This document shows, in pieces, positions 21,697-34,405 of a DNA stretch of 64,000 bases. How positions within the stretch are numbered: position 1 is the first letter of the stretch; each line of letters opens with the position of its first letter. Origin of the DNA: Suillus spraguei (lineage: Eukaryota; Basidiomycota; Agaricomycetes; Boletales; Suillaceae); the NCBI GenBank assembly GCA_016800925.1, contig JABCPU010000019.1, positions 124,001-188,000 of the forward strand, read 5' to 3'. The notes beneath the pieces are model-generated. The model did not search any database. It saw nothing but the letters and a program-made list of their open reading frames with translations, and was not told the DNA's origin. The position numbers and the translations under genes were made by a program.

Positions 21697-23264
21697 TTAG
21701 TATTGCCGCACAACTTTCACCCTTCCCGTGGCGCGCCCGGAGGTAACCACGTTGTCTTCTATATAAGGCACTGCAATGGATGTCGGCGATGTCCGCGCGG
21801 AAGAGGGGAGGTGGATGGGTGTGGGCGGCCGAGGCGAATCGGCGTATTGCTCACCTCGGTTTAGGTGTCTCCGCGAGCCTCCATCTTCTTCCTCTTCCTC
21901 TTCTTCTTCCTCCTCTTCTTCATCGTCTTCAACAGTTTCCTGTAAGAGGTAAAGCAACTTGCATGAGTGAACATGTTTCCGTACTGAAATTATATATCCC
22001 TACCGCATCAAAGTCTTCCATTAGTCGATCATCCTCGTCAATGTCCTCCTCGTCATATTCTTCATCATCTATCCACCGACCCCTCCAGTCTACCATATCC
22101 AATTCCTCTGGGCTCTCCGGTCTCACCCGCAACCATTGCATCCGAGGTCCAGTCTTGGCTCGTTCACTGACTTTGAAGCCATATATTCGTGGTTGATAAA
22201 GGTGGCCTGCAGGGCGTTTTTGCCCCCCATGCGGATTTGGATTGATGAAGGGTGAAGGTCGCGAGGAACTACTACCCGAGCCACTGTGTGGCGAGCGCCC
22301 GGGAGACATGGATGATCCCGGCGATGACGAAGGTTTGTAAAATGGCGCTGGGGAGAGTTCACGATAACTCTGAAAAAATAGGTGCGCAAATGTCGTTCCA
22401 AAGAAGGCCCCTACGTCCCTCAAGATCTCGGTGAGAAGTACTAACGGTCAACAGAGACACAGCTCACACACCATCGACCCCTTGGAAACGACTGCTCGGA
22501 GGCGCATAGATATCATTGCAATTGGGACAGAAAAGTTTAACAGTGTCGAGGCCAGGCAGATCAGAGCGACCGGAAGGAACAACATTGCAGCCCATGCAAT
22601 ATACACGCGGGCAGACGCCAAAGAGGGCATTTTCATACTTATCAACCTGTGATCGACTCGATCAAGTGTGTTAATGCACGATATGCTTAACTCACCATTG
22701 CTTGCAATCCAGCACGCGTCAGTATATAACGCTGATGTACCAGACCATATAATAGTTCAGCTGATGCTTCGACGATTGACACGTCGGGTATTTTTGACGA
22801 ATCTTCGTCTCGGAGCGAATAAGATGGTGACGCCACTGAATGAAAAATGGCAACGTACCAGGCTCCACGTCCAACACCATCTCCATTGCCTCCTTCCAGA
22901 ATGGTACCATAGCATTCAAGCCGGTGAGGTTGAAATCATCCTCGATAAAATCTTCCGAGACTTCACAGAAGTACTCGTGCCCGGGCAGGGAGCAAAACCA
23001 GCTAATCCACGTAAGGGTAGATGTAGGAGTAGATGATGCTGAAAATTGGGATCGAGTTAGCAAGTTCTCGATAGATTTCCCCATCTCCAAAAAAACGCGC
23101 AAAGAAAGTTACAACTTATGAAGTCCGGAATGAATGATAGCTTGATACGCACTGTAACCTTCTTCAACTTCATCCATAACCTCGTCGCCCTCGCCAATAC
23201 CACTAATAGCCTCTTCCTCCTCAAGCTCTACCTGCTCCTCCTCAAGCTCGGGTGGACGGGACAT
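21697..23264 (-). CDS. CKB1: Casein kinase 2 regulatory beta subunit
   Basis: Exons 23264-23153, 23038-22859, 22835-22696, 22646-22472, 22410-22004 and 21939-21697 give 418 residues. The core is textbook CK2 beta: [46 protein letters not shown], and the dimerising zinc finger CPRVYC..(x)..CPNC, then [13 protein letters not shown]. It binds and directs the CK2 catalytic subunit. Compared with animals (about 215 residues) there is a long fungal C-terminal extension with two acidic blocks ([12 protein letters not shown] and a run of about 15 Glu). The N-terminus is also acidic ([13 protein letters not shown]). A start 84 bases further upstream (23348) is in frame and cannot be excluded. Confidence 0.95.
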
Positions 23265-23503
23265 AACGTTTTCACACTTTAAGTCAGACTGGCTGACGGG
23301 CTGTGGGTCTGCATCCTGTTTCTCGAGAAGTTCCAGATCTGTATTCAAACTCCGCTTTCGTGTTCACAGCTGCAACGCCTCGATCACCACATACCTTGGC
23401 AAAATTTAAGGCCATAAGGAACAGCTACAGACCTCGGAGCACATCAAGCACATGAAAGCTCTTCCTAGCACATTTGTATGTAATACTTTACTCTATTTGC
23501 AAC

Positions 23504-24751
23504 TCACGACGTCTGGAAACTGCATGTCATCTGTTCTTTTACATGTCCACCCCAAAATGAAGATCCCATGATAACCAGCAGTAATAATTGCCCAGCAATC
23601 CAACTGATGGCGGTATATGCAATAGCCTTCCATCCTTTCAATGCACTGATCTCCGCAGCAAAGGTACTGATTGTCGTTAGACAACCGCAATACCCGTCTC
23701 CTAAACCCTGAAGCAATGAACAAGTATTTGGGGAAACTGCAGATGGGAATCCTTGGAGTACATGGAAAAAACCAAGAAGAGCGGTCCCAAGCGAGTTCGC
23801 TATGAAAGTTCCAAGAGGTATAATCCTCAAGCGGGGATTCAAATTTATGGACAGAAGATACCGAGTTAATGTGCCAGGGAAGGAAAATAGGAGAGCAGCT
23901 GTCGCTTGGTGGCGGAAATTGGGTGGCAGAAGGAAGTAAGCTGGAAAAGTTGCTGCGTATGTGAGGATCGCAAGGATGGTAAGCGTGTATCGGACATTCT
24001 TGGTCGGCGGTCGAGGGGCCGAAAAGTAAGGCTGAGCTACTCCACAGACATATACTCCAAATTTCAATGACGCTAGTGACAACACGAGGGTGACCCAAGT
24101 CTGCGTAAGGCCGTCCATGAACTGTCAAACGTAAAAGAAACACGCGATCACGATTCGAACGGCAAAAAGATAAGGGTCTGCTTACATCTCGAAGCCCACC
24201 TCTGTGGAACTGGCCACTATTCACCCACGAATCAAAGACGTCCACCTGCCACCCGGAAAATGTTGTTAATGATCCACAGAACCCTGTGGCGGGTTAATGA
24301 GGATTTATGGTTTGATACCAGAGGTACTGACCAGTGGTGAAGGCAGTGTATAACGGACCATAGCTGCGGAGAGGTATGAAAGGCAAGGCGGTGTAAAAGA
24401 GAGAAGGTACACATACAAATTACCAAATGGCACTTTCATTCTTAACCCAATGCCCATGATAAAGCACCCCGTGGCCTGGACGTAAGCCAATGGGAATATA
24501 CTTTCCCCATCATACGTTGTGAGCGCTTGCAAACCGAGCCGTGTGAGAACTCCAAATATTGACGCAGGCATGAGGAGGGCTATTACATGGATTGATAGGG
24601 GATGATAAATCTTGACCGGTGGGAGTTCCTCGCCTTCGCATGGAGGACGATCGATGCTAGCAAGAGTGTTTGCGTCGTCTACGGTTTGATGGCGAGCGAT
24701 AACGGACCCTACATCAGAATGCTGTTGCAATCCAAGGTCCAACTGAGACAT
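23504..24751 (-). CDS. FEX1: Fluoride export protein (two CrcB domains)
   Basis: Exons 24751-24417, 24363-24332, 24283-24186 and 24121-23504 give 360 residues. Two CrcB/Fluc domains are fused, as in eukaryotic FEX proteins. Domain 1 has FGVLTRLGLQAL, FPLAYVQATGCFIMG and GFCGSLTTFSGWQVD; domain 2 has FPGTLTRYLLS, PLGTFIANSLGTALLG and GLGDGYCGCLTTISTFAAE. Eight or nine hydrophobic segments are visible. FEX channels expel fluoride across the plasma membrane and are constitutively needed in fungi. The 32-nt second exon (YGPLYTAFTT) completes domain 1. Confidence 0.95.
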
Positions 24752-25082
24752 TGGTGAGCTTTTCTTGATGATTATCGGTGTGATGGTCAAGTTCAGTTTG
24801 CGGGAGGAGTAGATAAGCCGCCAGTGCGTGGTAATCGCTTCCAAAAATTGTACCCCGGTCCGGGATTCGACTTGGGGTGGCCAGCTCTGGTACTGCTAGC
24901 TCAGTGCTAGCTATAATATATAGGCTGGGATACTTCCGTTGCGCTGACTCGCAATCAAATTTCCGCCAGTCAGGTAACTCGAACGGTCCCGCACTAAAAA
25001 TGATTACCAATCTTGAATTCTAATTTCAACCTTCGAATTTGAATTCGAGAATTTGAAGTGCCCGAGTACTCTTGCTATACAC
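24752..25082. promoter_or_regulatory. Shared divergent promoter of FEX1 and RPC11
   Basis: 331 bp between two divergent start codons. Contains an 8-bp direct repeat TGCTAGCT-CAG-TGCTAGCT followed by TATAATATATAG at 24893-24923, a plausible TATA-type element for one direction, and AT-rich words (gaattcgaat/aatttgaattcgag) near 25020-25050. Confidence 0.5.
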
Positions 25083-25626
25083 ATGCTGTTCTGCCCGACA
25101 TGCGCTAATCTGCTCGTGATATCCTCAGAAACAGGGTACAATAAATGGGCATGCAATTCGTGTCCATACGAGTTTCCGATCTCGAAACAGGTTTGTCGTT
25201 TTAAAACTATATTACAGTCTTTTATATGACTGCGTTGTAGATGACTTCCCGCTCGCGTATGAAGCGCAAGCAAGTAGACGATGTCCTCGGAGGAGAGGAG
25301 ACGTGGCGAGATGCTGATTCTACTGCGAGTTAGTCGCTTCTTTTCTTTCATGATGCAGAAAATGGGAATGCTGATCCGCAACCCATAGTTACTTGTGACA
25401 AGTGCAGTCATTCCCGTGCATATTTCTATCAGTTACAGATCCGATCTGCTGATGAGCCCATGACGACATGTATGTGCCTCCTCTCCACTCGATTTGCGAC
25501 ACTTGGGGTTGACTCACAGCTTTGTCGGATCAGTTTACAGGTCAGTGTTAATGGCCTCTTTCATAGCCAGTTTGATGATCGAGCTCCAGATGCGCAGGGT
25601 GTGCCTATCAATGGCGCGAAAATTAA
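25083..25626 (+). CDS. RPC11: RNA polymerase III subunit C11 (RPC10/RPC11)
   Basis: Exons 25083-25190, 25241-25328, 25389-25469, 25534-25540 (7 nt) and 25590-25626 give 106 residues, the normal size (about 108). The N-terminal zinc ribbon is LFCPTC..KWACNSCPY. The C-terminal TFIIS-like ribbon is CDKCSHSRAYFYQLQIRSAD, EPMTTFYRCAGCAYQWREN, with the acidic DE hairpin that drives RNA cleavage and Pol III termination. The last Cys pair is only reached if the 7-nt exon TTTACAG (flanked by AG and gtcagt) is spliced in; it supplies F-Y-R. All intron sizes (50, 60, 64, 49 bp) are ordinary, and phases agree exactly. Confidence 0.95.
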
Positions 25627-26708
25627 ACCTTTTCTTTCAAAATTGGTGCCAAGATGTTTATACTGGCACTTTGTGGTTCCGATGTGTACATCAAAATGTT
25701 CTTGCTAAGCCTTTGACATCTTCAGTTACGTCGGAGCTGGTGACCATCCTATCTTTGATTTGAGTTTATGTTCACGAGTGTGTGCTACCCATCTCACAGA
25801 GTTTTTATCTGGTCCCGGGGCCACACATGAGCTTGCAAATACTGCAGTGTGAGGATTTACCCTGTAGTTCACCTTTCCTGCTAGCCTGTTTAGAAACGCT
25901 TACTAGTACGGACACCCCCGCCGGGCTGGAACCTCAGTGTGGCACAGTGCTCGCTTCATCCCAGGCCTGTCACGGCTGTTCATGTTAACAGTACGCTTGC
26001 CCGTACTGCCGTCCCTACCAAAATCTCTCCAAAGCCCATTACTTGAAAGAATGGTTCAATTTTTCGCCCTTCCGAATTGACAGCTAAGAACCGTCATCAT
26101 GTCAAGTTCAGCATATCACGGGCGGTGTAAACCAATACAACAGCGACTACTGGAATAGGCTGAAGAGGTGAGAGACTTACCACTGCAATATCAAAGCTGG
26201 CGGCCGCGAGTGACGGCCGCAGGCTATCCACTTTGACTGACAGGAGTGGGAGGGCTGTACGATGTCACGGTAGGCCGTCGGATCCTCCTATCTATGAATA
26301 TCATAAATCGCTTTCATAGTCAACTTGATGCTGGAAATCGATTGACTAGTCAGCGTATACTTGTACCGTAAAAGCCCATACACAAGTTAAATGTGGCGGG
26401 TTGAATGAATAGTCACCGTCAGTCAATCGGGTTATCACAGTGACACGATTCAAATGTGGTAGTACTTCCCGCGAAGTGAGCTTAACCAAATGAAGTACAA
26501 CTGAAGCCGACCACTGTTCAGATTACTTAGTGTCATGCAGCGTGCTGAACGAAAGGCATGAGCGCGGGTATCCGCGCTCGTCGTCGCTCCGGACTGGGCC
26601 GGATTCATCCGGTGTTTCTGTTGTTCCCAGAATAGAACTTGTCTGTAAGGCTGCTCACAACTTTTTCATCCAAGATTCCAGACACACCTTGTCTTTTCCC
26701 AAACAAAA
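25627..26708. other. Intergenic region between RPC11 and IDH
   Basis: About 1.1 kb with 3' flank and promoter sequence. Short frames (25782-25988, 26530-26715) have no domain or splice support. Confidence 0.5.
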
Positions 26709-28523
<1,815 letters not shown>

Positions 28524-28963
28524 TCATTCCCGTAGAGGGGCTATGAGATTTATAGACAGATAGAACGTATTTCTACCAATACTAGATAATTGGGATCGGC
28601 TCTAATCTGCTTCGGTACCTTGCTTCCGCTACCGACTTGGGTCGCGTGGGAAATAGTAGCCTGCGGATGTGATAGGAAATTGAACTTAGTCAAAGTTGAC
28701 TTACAACGACCAGCTTTAAGATCCCTTCCACGCCTGTACACGGCATTCACTCTTCATAATCCCTCACTCGCCCTACAGGGCAAAGACGACAATAATTTTC
28801 ACATTCGTGTCTGACAAGGTTAGTGGTTCAAAATTCCTACCTTGTCCAACTGATGAACACTCCGCCAGATAACTCTAGTTCACATTCTTCCAGAAAACAG
28901 ATAATCCAAAAAAAACATTGGACTTCCTGTAATATTTTCCTGCCTCCGTACGATACGAACGAA
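28524..28963. other. Promoter and 5' UTR of SSD1
   Basis: 440 bp. The frame upstream of the chosen start remains open to 28823, but MTDEFTQTH at 28964 is the likely start; the upstream 47 codons are unlike SSD1. Nothing else seen. Confidence 0.45.
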
Positions 28964-31900
28964 ATGACCGACGAATTCACTCAAACACACAACCTGCCGA
29001 AGAAGGACGAAAAGAAGCCACCCTCTGTACCAAACAGAGGTTCGAGGAGAACTTCGTCTAATGCTAGACCCTCTTCCGCAGCCGGAAACCTCCAAGGTGC
29101 ACCCAGGCCTTCCTCTAGGTCTGGTAATAAGAAACCTCAAACAGGGGCGTCTACTGCTGGTGGTACTGAGTCTGGTTCAGACACCAACAGGAAACCTCCT
29201 GAGCCTAAGAACCCGAACCTCGTAGCAAGAGCCAGACCGGTGGTGCCACACGAAACGGTAATCACCGCAAAGCTCAACCTTCTGCGTCTCAGGGTACACG
29301 CGGCATGACCGGCCATTCCTCCTCACCTGCACCCCCCTCTGCATCGGAATCAAGTGATGCTTTGTCATCTTTACAAAGAGTCATTGCAGACCTGAAGACA
29401 ACTTCGCCTCCAAACCAATCTTCCTCTCCTGGTATCAATAATTCGCTCGCTGCTTCTATACACGCCCCGCAAGCACAACCTTCAATCCTTCCAGTTAATG
29501 CACCAGTGTTCCAGCCAGGTGCTCCTTTCCCTGGGTCTAACCTCGCAGATGCTGTTAGGCATCGCAAAGCTGTATCGCTGGGCACAACCGGTATTCCCGG
29601 TAATTACAACTCCTTCTCGCCTCACCTGGGTGCGATGATGGAAGATGCCGAAGATGGTACCGGAGTTTCGTTCGAAGACGGCGAAATCCCTGAACATTTC
29701 TACCAGCATCAGCAAGGGCACCAGCCTCGCTCTCAGTCTCAAAGTTTTGTGGCTCCTCGTTTCGCTGCTCTCGCAGCACAAGAACATGATGTTCTTGGAC
29801 CCACTGGTCGTCCGCAGCTTGCCCCTGGTTTCATGTTTGGAGCGCGTAGGAGAACTAGCTCTAATGTTCCTGTTGGTCCGCCTATCAACGAAGAAGATGT
29901 CAGATTCCAATTCCCTCAACAACAACCTAACTTTCCTCCGGATGAACAGCTCCACAGAAAGCCTGAAGGTGACTTCACAGGGATTATGGCTGAACAGGTA
30001 TGTGGCCAATCGTGCTGCGTGTTTTGTGTCACTAAAAGTTAGTATAGATTGCTCTCCAAAACCAGATCGAGGCGCTTCAGCAGCAGCAACAGGCTTTGTA
30101 CCAGCAGCAGCTCGCTTCGAACCAGGTTCTTTCATTACAAACTCCAGGATTGGTCCCAAACAGGCACAGGCGTGTCCAAAGCACATTACCGACCAATATG
30201 GGTGGAAATCTAGGTGTCAACGCTTTCAATTCTCCTATGGGCCAATTTAATAGCATGAGCAACCTTGGTCTTGGTCTCGATAATCAGCCAGCTGGTCTCC
30301 CACGTGGCCACGGCAGGCGACACAGCGTCAATGTTGTAAACAAACCCAGTCCCGCTCAGGGGTCAATCAGCTTCCCTTACAGTGGTCAGGACGGTTTCGA
30401 CGACGGTTTCGCACCTCCTCCTGGCTTCGGTGGCCACTCTCGCACCACTTCTCGAGTTGATTCTAGCTGGCGCATCAGTAAGTTTTATATTCGTTTGCCT
30501 GCGCATCTAATATTTATGATTGTCCAGATGGAGGTGTTGGCGCCATCCAAGGCAACAATGCATTCGCTGCTGATCTTGCTCAGGCACAAGCGCAGCTTCA
30601 GAGTTTGCAGCAGTTCCGCGCCGCGGCTGGAGGCCACCATCAGAAGATGCCGTCTTTCTCGTTCCCCAACATGCTCCCAAATATGATGGCTGCGAACATG
30701 ATGGGTTTGAATATGGGCGGTGTTAGCTTATTGCAACAACAACAACAGCAGCAGCAGCAGTTCCAATCGCAGCTTCAACAACAATCCAATCAACCTCAAC
30801 GCAAATCTCTTTTCGCTCCTTATTTACCTCAGGCTTCGCTGCCGCCACTTCTTGCAGCAGGAAAACTAGTTGTTGGGATCTTACGAGTCAATAAACGTAA
30901 TCGCTCGGACGCATACGTTGCTACCGAGGTTCTCGACGCCGACATCTATATTTGTGGATCCAAGGACCGTAATCGTGCTCTGGAGGGTGATATTGTCGCT
31001 GTCGAGCTTCTTGATGTTGATGAAGTATGGGGAACGAAGAAGGAAAAGGAAGAGAAGAAGCGCAAAAAGGAAGAGAACTCCGCATATGACTTAAAGTCGT
31101 CTTCAGTACGCCGGGACGACAAGAAAAAGGATGACGTTGAGGTCGAGGGCCAAGGTTTGATGCTGTTTGAAGATGAGGAGTATGTTTGCATCGTTTTTCC
31201 TGTTGGGCCATTGACTCAGTCGTTTGTTTTCTGTCAGGGTTACCGATGATGTCAAGCCTCAATTTGCAGGGCATGTCGTTGCCGTCGTTGAGCGTATGCC
31301 TGGTCAACTCTTCTCTGGCACTCTTGGCTTGTTGCGCCCTTCGTCCGCTGCGACCAAAGAGAAGCAGGAGGCTGAGCGCAGGGAACGTGAAGGTGACCGT
31401 GGCGACGAGCCCAGACGCGGACCTGTAGAACGCCCGAAGATTGTGTGGTTTAAGCCCACTGACAAGCGGGTACCGCTCATTGCCATTCCGACTGAACAGG
31501 CTCCTGTGGACTTCGTTCAGAACTCTGAGGCCTATGCAGACAAGCTGTTTGTTGCTTGTATCAAGCGTCACGTTAGTGTGTTTTGTCAACTGTATGTTGA
31601 CTCTATTGACGCTTCTTCCATAGCCCATTAGTTCCCTCCACCCATTCGGTACTTTGGCTGAAGAGCTTGGCCCCATTGGAGACATCGAAGTTGAGACCAG
31701 TGCCCTGTTGAAGGACTGCAACTTCCCTACAGAGGAGTTCTCAGAGAGCGTTCTTAAATGCCTGCCTCCTACACCCTGGACGTGGGTTCCCGGTTACCTC
31801 TCTCAAGATATGAGCTAACGATATCATCTCCAGTGTCCCAGAGAGGGAGTTTGAGGTTCGGAAGGACCTTCGTGAAGAGCGCATCTTTACTATTGATCCT

Positions 31901-33959
31901 GAGAGTGCAAAGGATCTTGATGATGCACTGTCCATTAAGGCCAACGACGATGGCACTTATGACGTGGGCGTGCATGTCGCTGATGTTTCTTACTTCGTCA
32001 AGCCTAACACTGCTCTTGACCGTGATGCTCGCAAGAGGGCAACTAGCGTATATCTCGTGCAGCGCGCCGTCCCCATGCTTCCTCCCACCATTAGCGAAGA
32101 GGCGTGCAGTCTTAATCCGGGTGTTGAGCGACTGGCATTCTCGGCTGTCTTTACCATGACCAAGGAGGCAAAGTCGTCAACAAGTGGTTGGGCAAGACCG
32201 TCATCAAGTAAGTGATATGTTTCTAGTCCATCGTGTAATTGAATTCATTTAATGTTAGATCTTCCGCAAAACTGTCATATACCGATGCTCAGAAAGCTAT
32301 CGACAGTCACATTCTAGATGATCTCGTGGTCGCTCCGGAACACAGTGCATCAGCGATCGTGCATGACATTAAGGTCCTGAATGATCTCGCAAAGCAACTT
32401 CGTGTTTCGCGCTTCCAGAATGGCGCTGTCAGTCTATCTTCTAAGCGCCTCAAGTTCACCTTAGACGAAAGCGGCCGACCAGTGGACTGCGAGCAGACCC
32501 AAAATAGCGATGCAAACAACATCGTCGAAGAGGTTTGTGTTCAAATCGTATCCAAGCTATATTGAAGACTGATTGAAACAATTGTAGTTCATGCTACTAA
32601 CTAATACTACTGTCGCGCAACGTATTGCAGTTCACCTGCCCGAGCAGGCCCTGCTTCGTAGACATGATACGCCACTTGAGAGACGCCTCGTGAGTTATTG
32701 TCGCATCTGTAATCCCACTCCAGTTACAACTCTGTACAGAATCTTTTCGCTGAACGTGCCAATCGACTCAATATCGCAGTCGATGTCTCTTCTAGTGGTG
32801 CCATCATGAGGTCATTTGATGCGATCACAAACCCGACTGCCCGCATGGTGTTGGAGCTGATCTCCCACAAAGCTACTCAGCGAGCCAAATACTTCTGCGC
32901 CGGCATGCTCGACATTGCGAAATATAACCACTATGCTTTGAGTGTGCCCCTTTACACTCATTTCACCTCTCCTATCCGGCGCTATGCGGATATTCTTGTG
33001 CACCGTCAACTTGAATCAGTTTTGCAGGGTGGAGGTGAGCTACGCACCGTAACCGTCTGCGTCATGTTCTGATGTTCTGATGAATGGTAGTGGAGCCCAA
33101 ATTCTCCATGGACCGTGACGCAGTTGCAAAGATTGCTCAACAGTGCAACATGTTCGTGTCATTTTTATTGATTGCTAGTCAGGTGTACTGACTTTTATGA
33201 ACAGCAAAAAGGACTCGGCGAAGTTGGCGCAGGAGCAGTCGACCCATCTCTACTTGTGCGTCCTAATCTCGGACCTCACCCAGCGATACGGTCCTGTCAT
33301 TCGTCCAGCAAAGGTTGTTAGTGTCATTGATGCTGCGTTTGATGTTCTTGTCCCCGAGTTTGGCATCGAGAAGCGGGTCCATGTTGACCAAATGCCTATT
33401 GACGTAAGTGTTTCAGAAGTGATTCATAAGAATAAATCTAATTGTTTACTTGAACTAGAATCACGTTTATGATGAGCACTCGCACACCTTGCAAATATAT
33501 TGGTCGAACAGGGACGTCCTTAGCTGGTTGGCAGAGAACAGCGATGACGAGCACTTGAAGAAGGTTAAGCAGAACGCTGAGGCCCACGCAGTCAAAATGG
33601 AAGTTGCATCTCGCTCTGTGCATGACGAGAAGGCCCTCTTTGACGAGGATGATGCCGATGAAGATGAGATTGTGTTAGGAAGGGACATGGAAGCTGAAAA
33701 TGCACCCGAGACCTCGAAGCAAAGGCTCTTGTCTGCCGCCAAGGTTCAGCCTGTGTTTGAGGGTTTGAGAAGCACACCAGCTGGCCACAAGATTCAGGAC
33801 ATCAGGGAGCTCATGACCGTTCCCGTGTGTATTTCTTCTGGTGATTCGTGTGCATTTTGCTGACTCGTATGTAAGGTTATCGTGACCGCTGATTTGACTA
33901 AGAGCCCGCCCGTCATCAAGGTGTATAGCGTCAACCCTTATGCGGACCAGAAGAAGTGA
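28964..33959 (+). CDS. SSD1: SSD1 (Dis3L2/RNase II-family mRNA-binding protein), one base missing in exon 7
   Basis: About 1,438 residues over 14 exons; sure ones include 30048-30477, 30528-31179, 31238-31571, 31624-31781, 31834-32207, 32259-32532, 32588-32689, 32740-33034, 33091-33151, 33205-33403, 33459-33824 and 33876-33959. The first intron (about 50 bp, within 29160-29292) is ambiguous. The N-terminus is disordered and Q/N-rich (Q9 near 30740). Cold-shock domains (LFAPYLPQASLPPLLAAG..LVVGILRVNKRNRSDAYV) precede the RNB domain (FTIDPESAKDLDDALS, YTHFTSPIRRYADILVHRQL) and S1-like end. SSD1 binds mRNAs for cell wall proteins and controls their translation. Near 32171 one base is missing: GAGGCAAAG runs to a stop at 32213-32215, while VVNKWLGKTVIK in the next frame joins a perfect gtaagt donor. 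Confidence 0.93.
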
Positions 33960-34405
33960 TCCTCTGCACCCAGCGATGACAACAGTGTTTTTATGTGTAC
34001 GATAACCATTTGATATTCCATCATGCTTTCCTTTCCAATTCCCTTTTATGTTACTAACTCATGGTCTGTACTAGTATTCGGTCATCCACGATTCCCTTGT
34101 TACATTCCCTCCTTCGCTTCGCCGTTATGCAGTTATTGTCTACAAACCTTGTGTTCGGTCGTGTCTTGCTACACTATAGCATTAGTTCATTAGTGGTATG
34201 AAATCTAACATGTTTTCTTCTGTTTCCGATGTGGCCTGTGAATTGCTCGGAATGTTCGATCAAAACGAATGGATGTACATATTGTCTACTCTACAATATC
34301 ATAGCAGTAAGTATCCTGTAATGAGCGTCAATAAGTATATGCATATGCAAGATGCCTGTGGATAAGTCTGATGGTTACGAAAAAAAAGTCCATTTGTCAC
34401 GCATA
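33960..34405. other. Intergenic region between SSD1 and the BTB gene (tail to tail)
   Basis: 446 bp of 3' flanks from two convergent genes. No gene or RNA recognised. Confidence 0.5.

Noticed and set aside
13916..23264. Run of five minus-strand genes as a possible functional cluster or operon-like unit
   Set aside because: Products (carrier, unknown, TVP38, ribosomal protein, CK2 beta) belong to unrelated processes and each has its own upstream region; same-strand runs of this size occur by chance.
24891..24924. Sequence GCTAGCTCAGTGCTAGCTATAAT closely resembling a bacterial/synthetic sigma-70 promoter core
   Set aside because: There is no matching -35 box, the surrounding DNA is an ordinary fungal divergent promoter, and the match is explained by an 8-bp direct repeat next to a TATA stretch. 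Vector contamination is not supported because flanks run smoothly into FEX1 and RPC11.
24840..24925. B-box-like word (aagtcgaatcccgg, minus strand) suggesting a tRNA
   Set aside because: No matching acceptor stem, A box or anticodon arm at the proper distance.
25460..25763. Apparent loss of the RPC11 C-terminal zinc ligands (reading through 25534 gives YRSVLMAS.. without Cys)
   Set aside because: The 7-nt exon and the last 37-nt exon restore all four Cys and the normal C-terminus in perfect phase, so the gene is intact.
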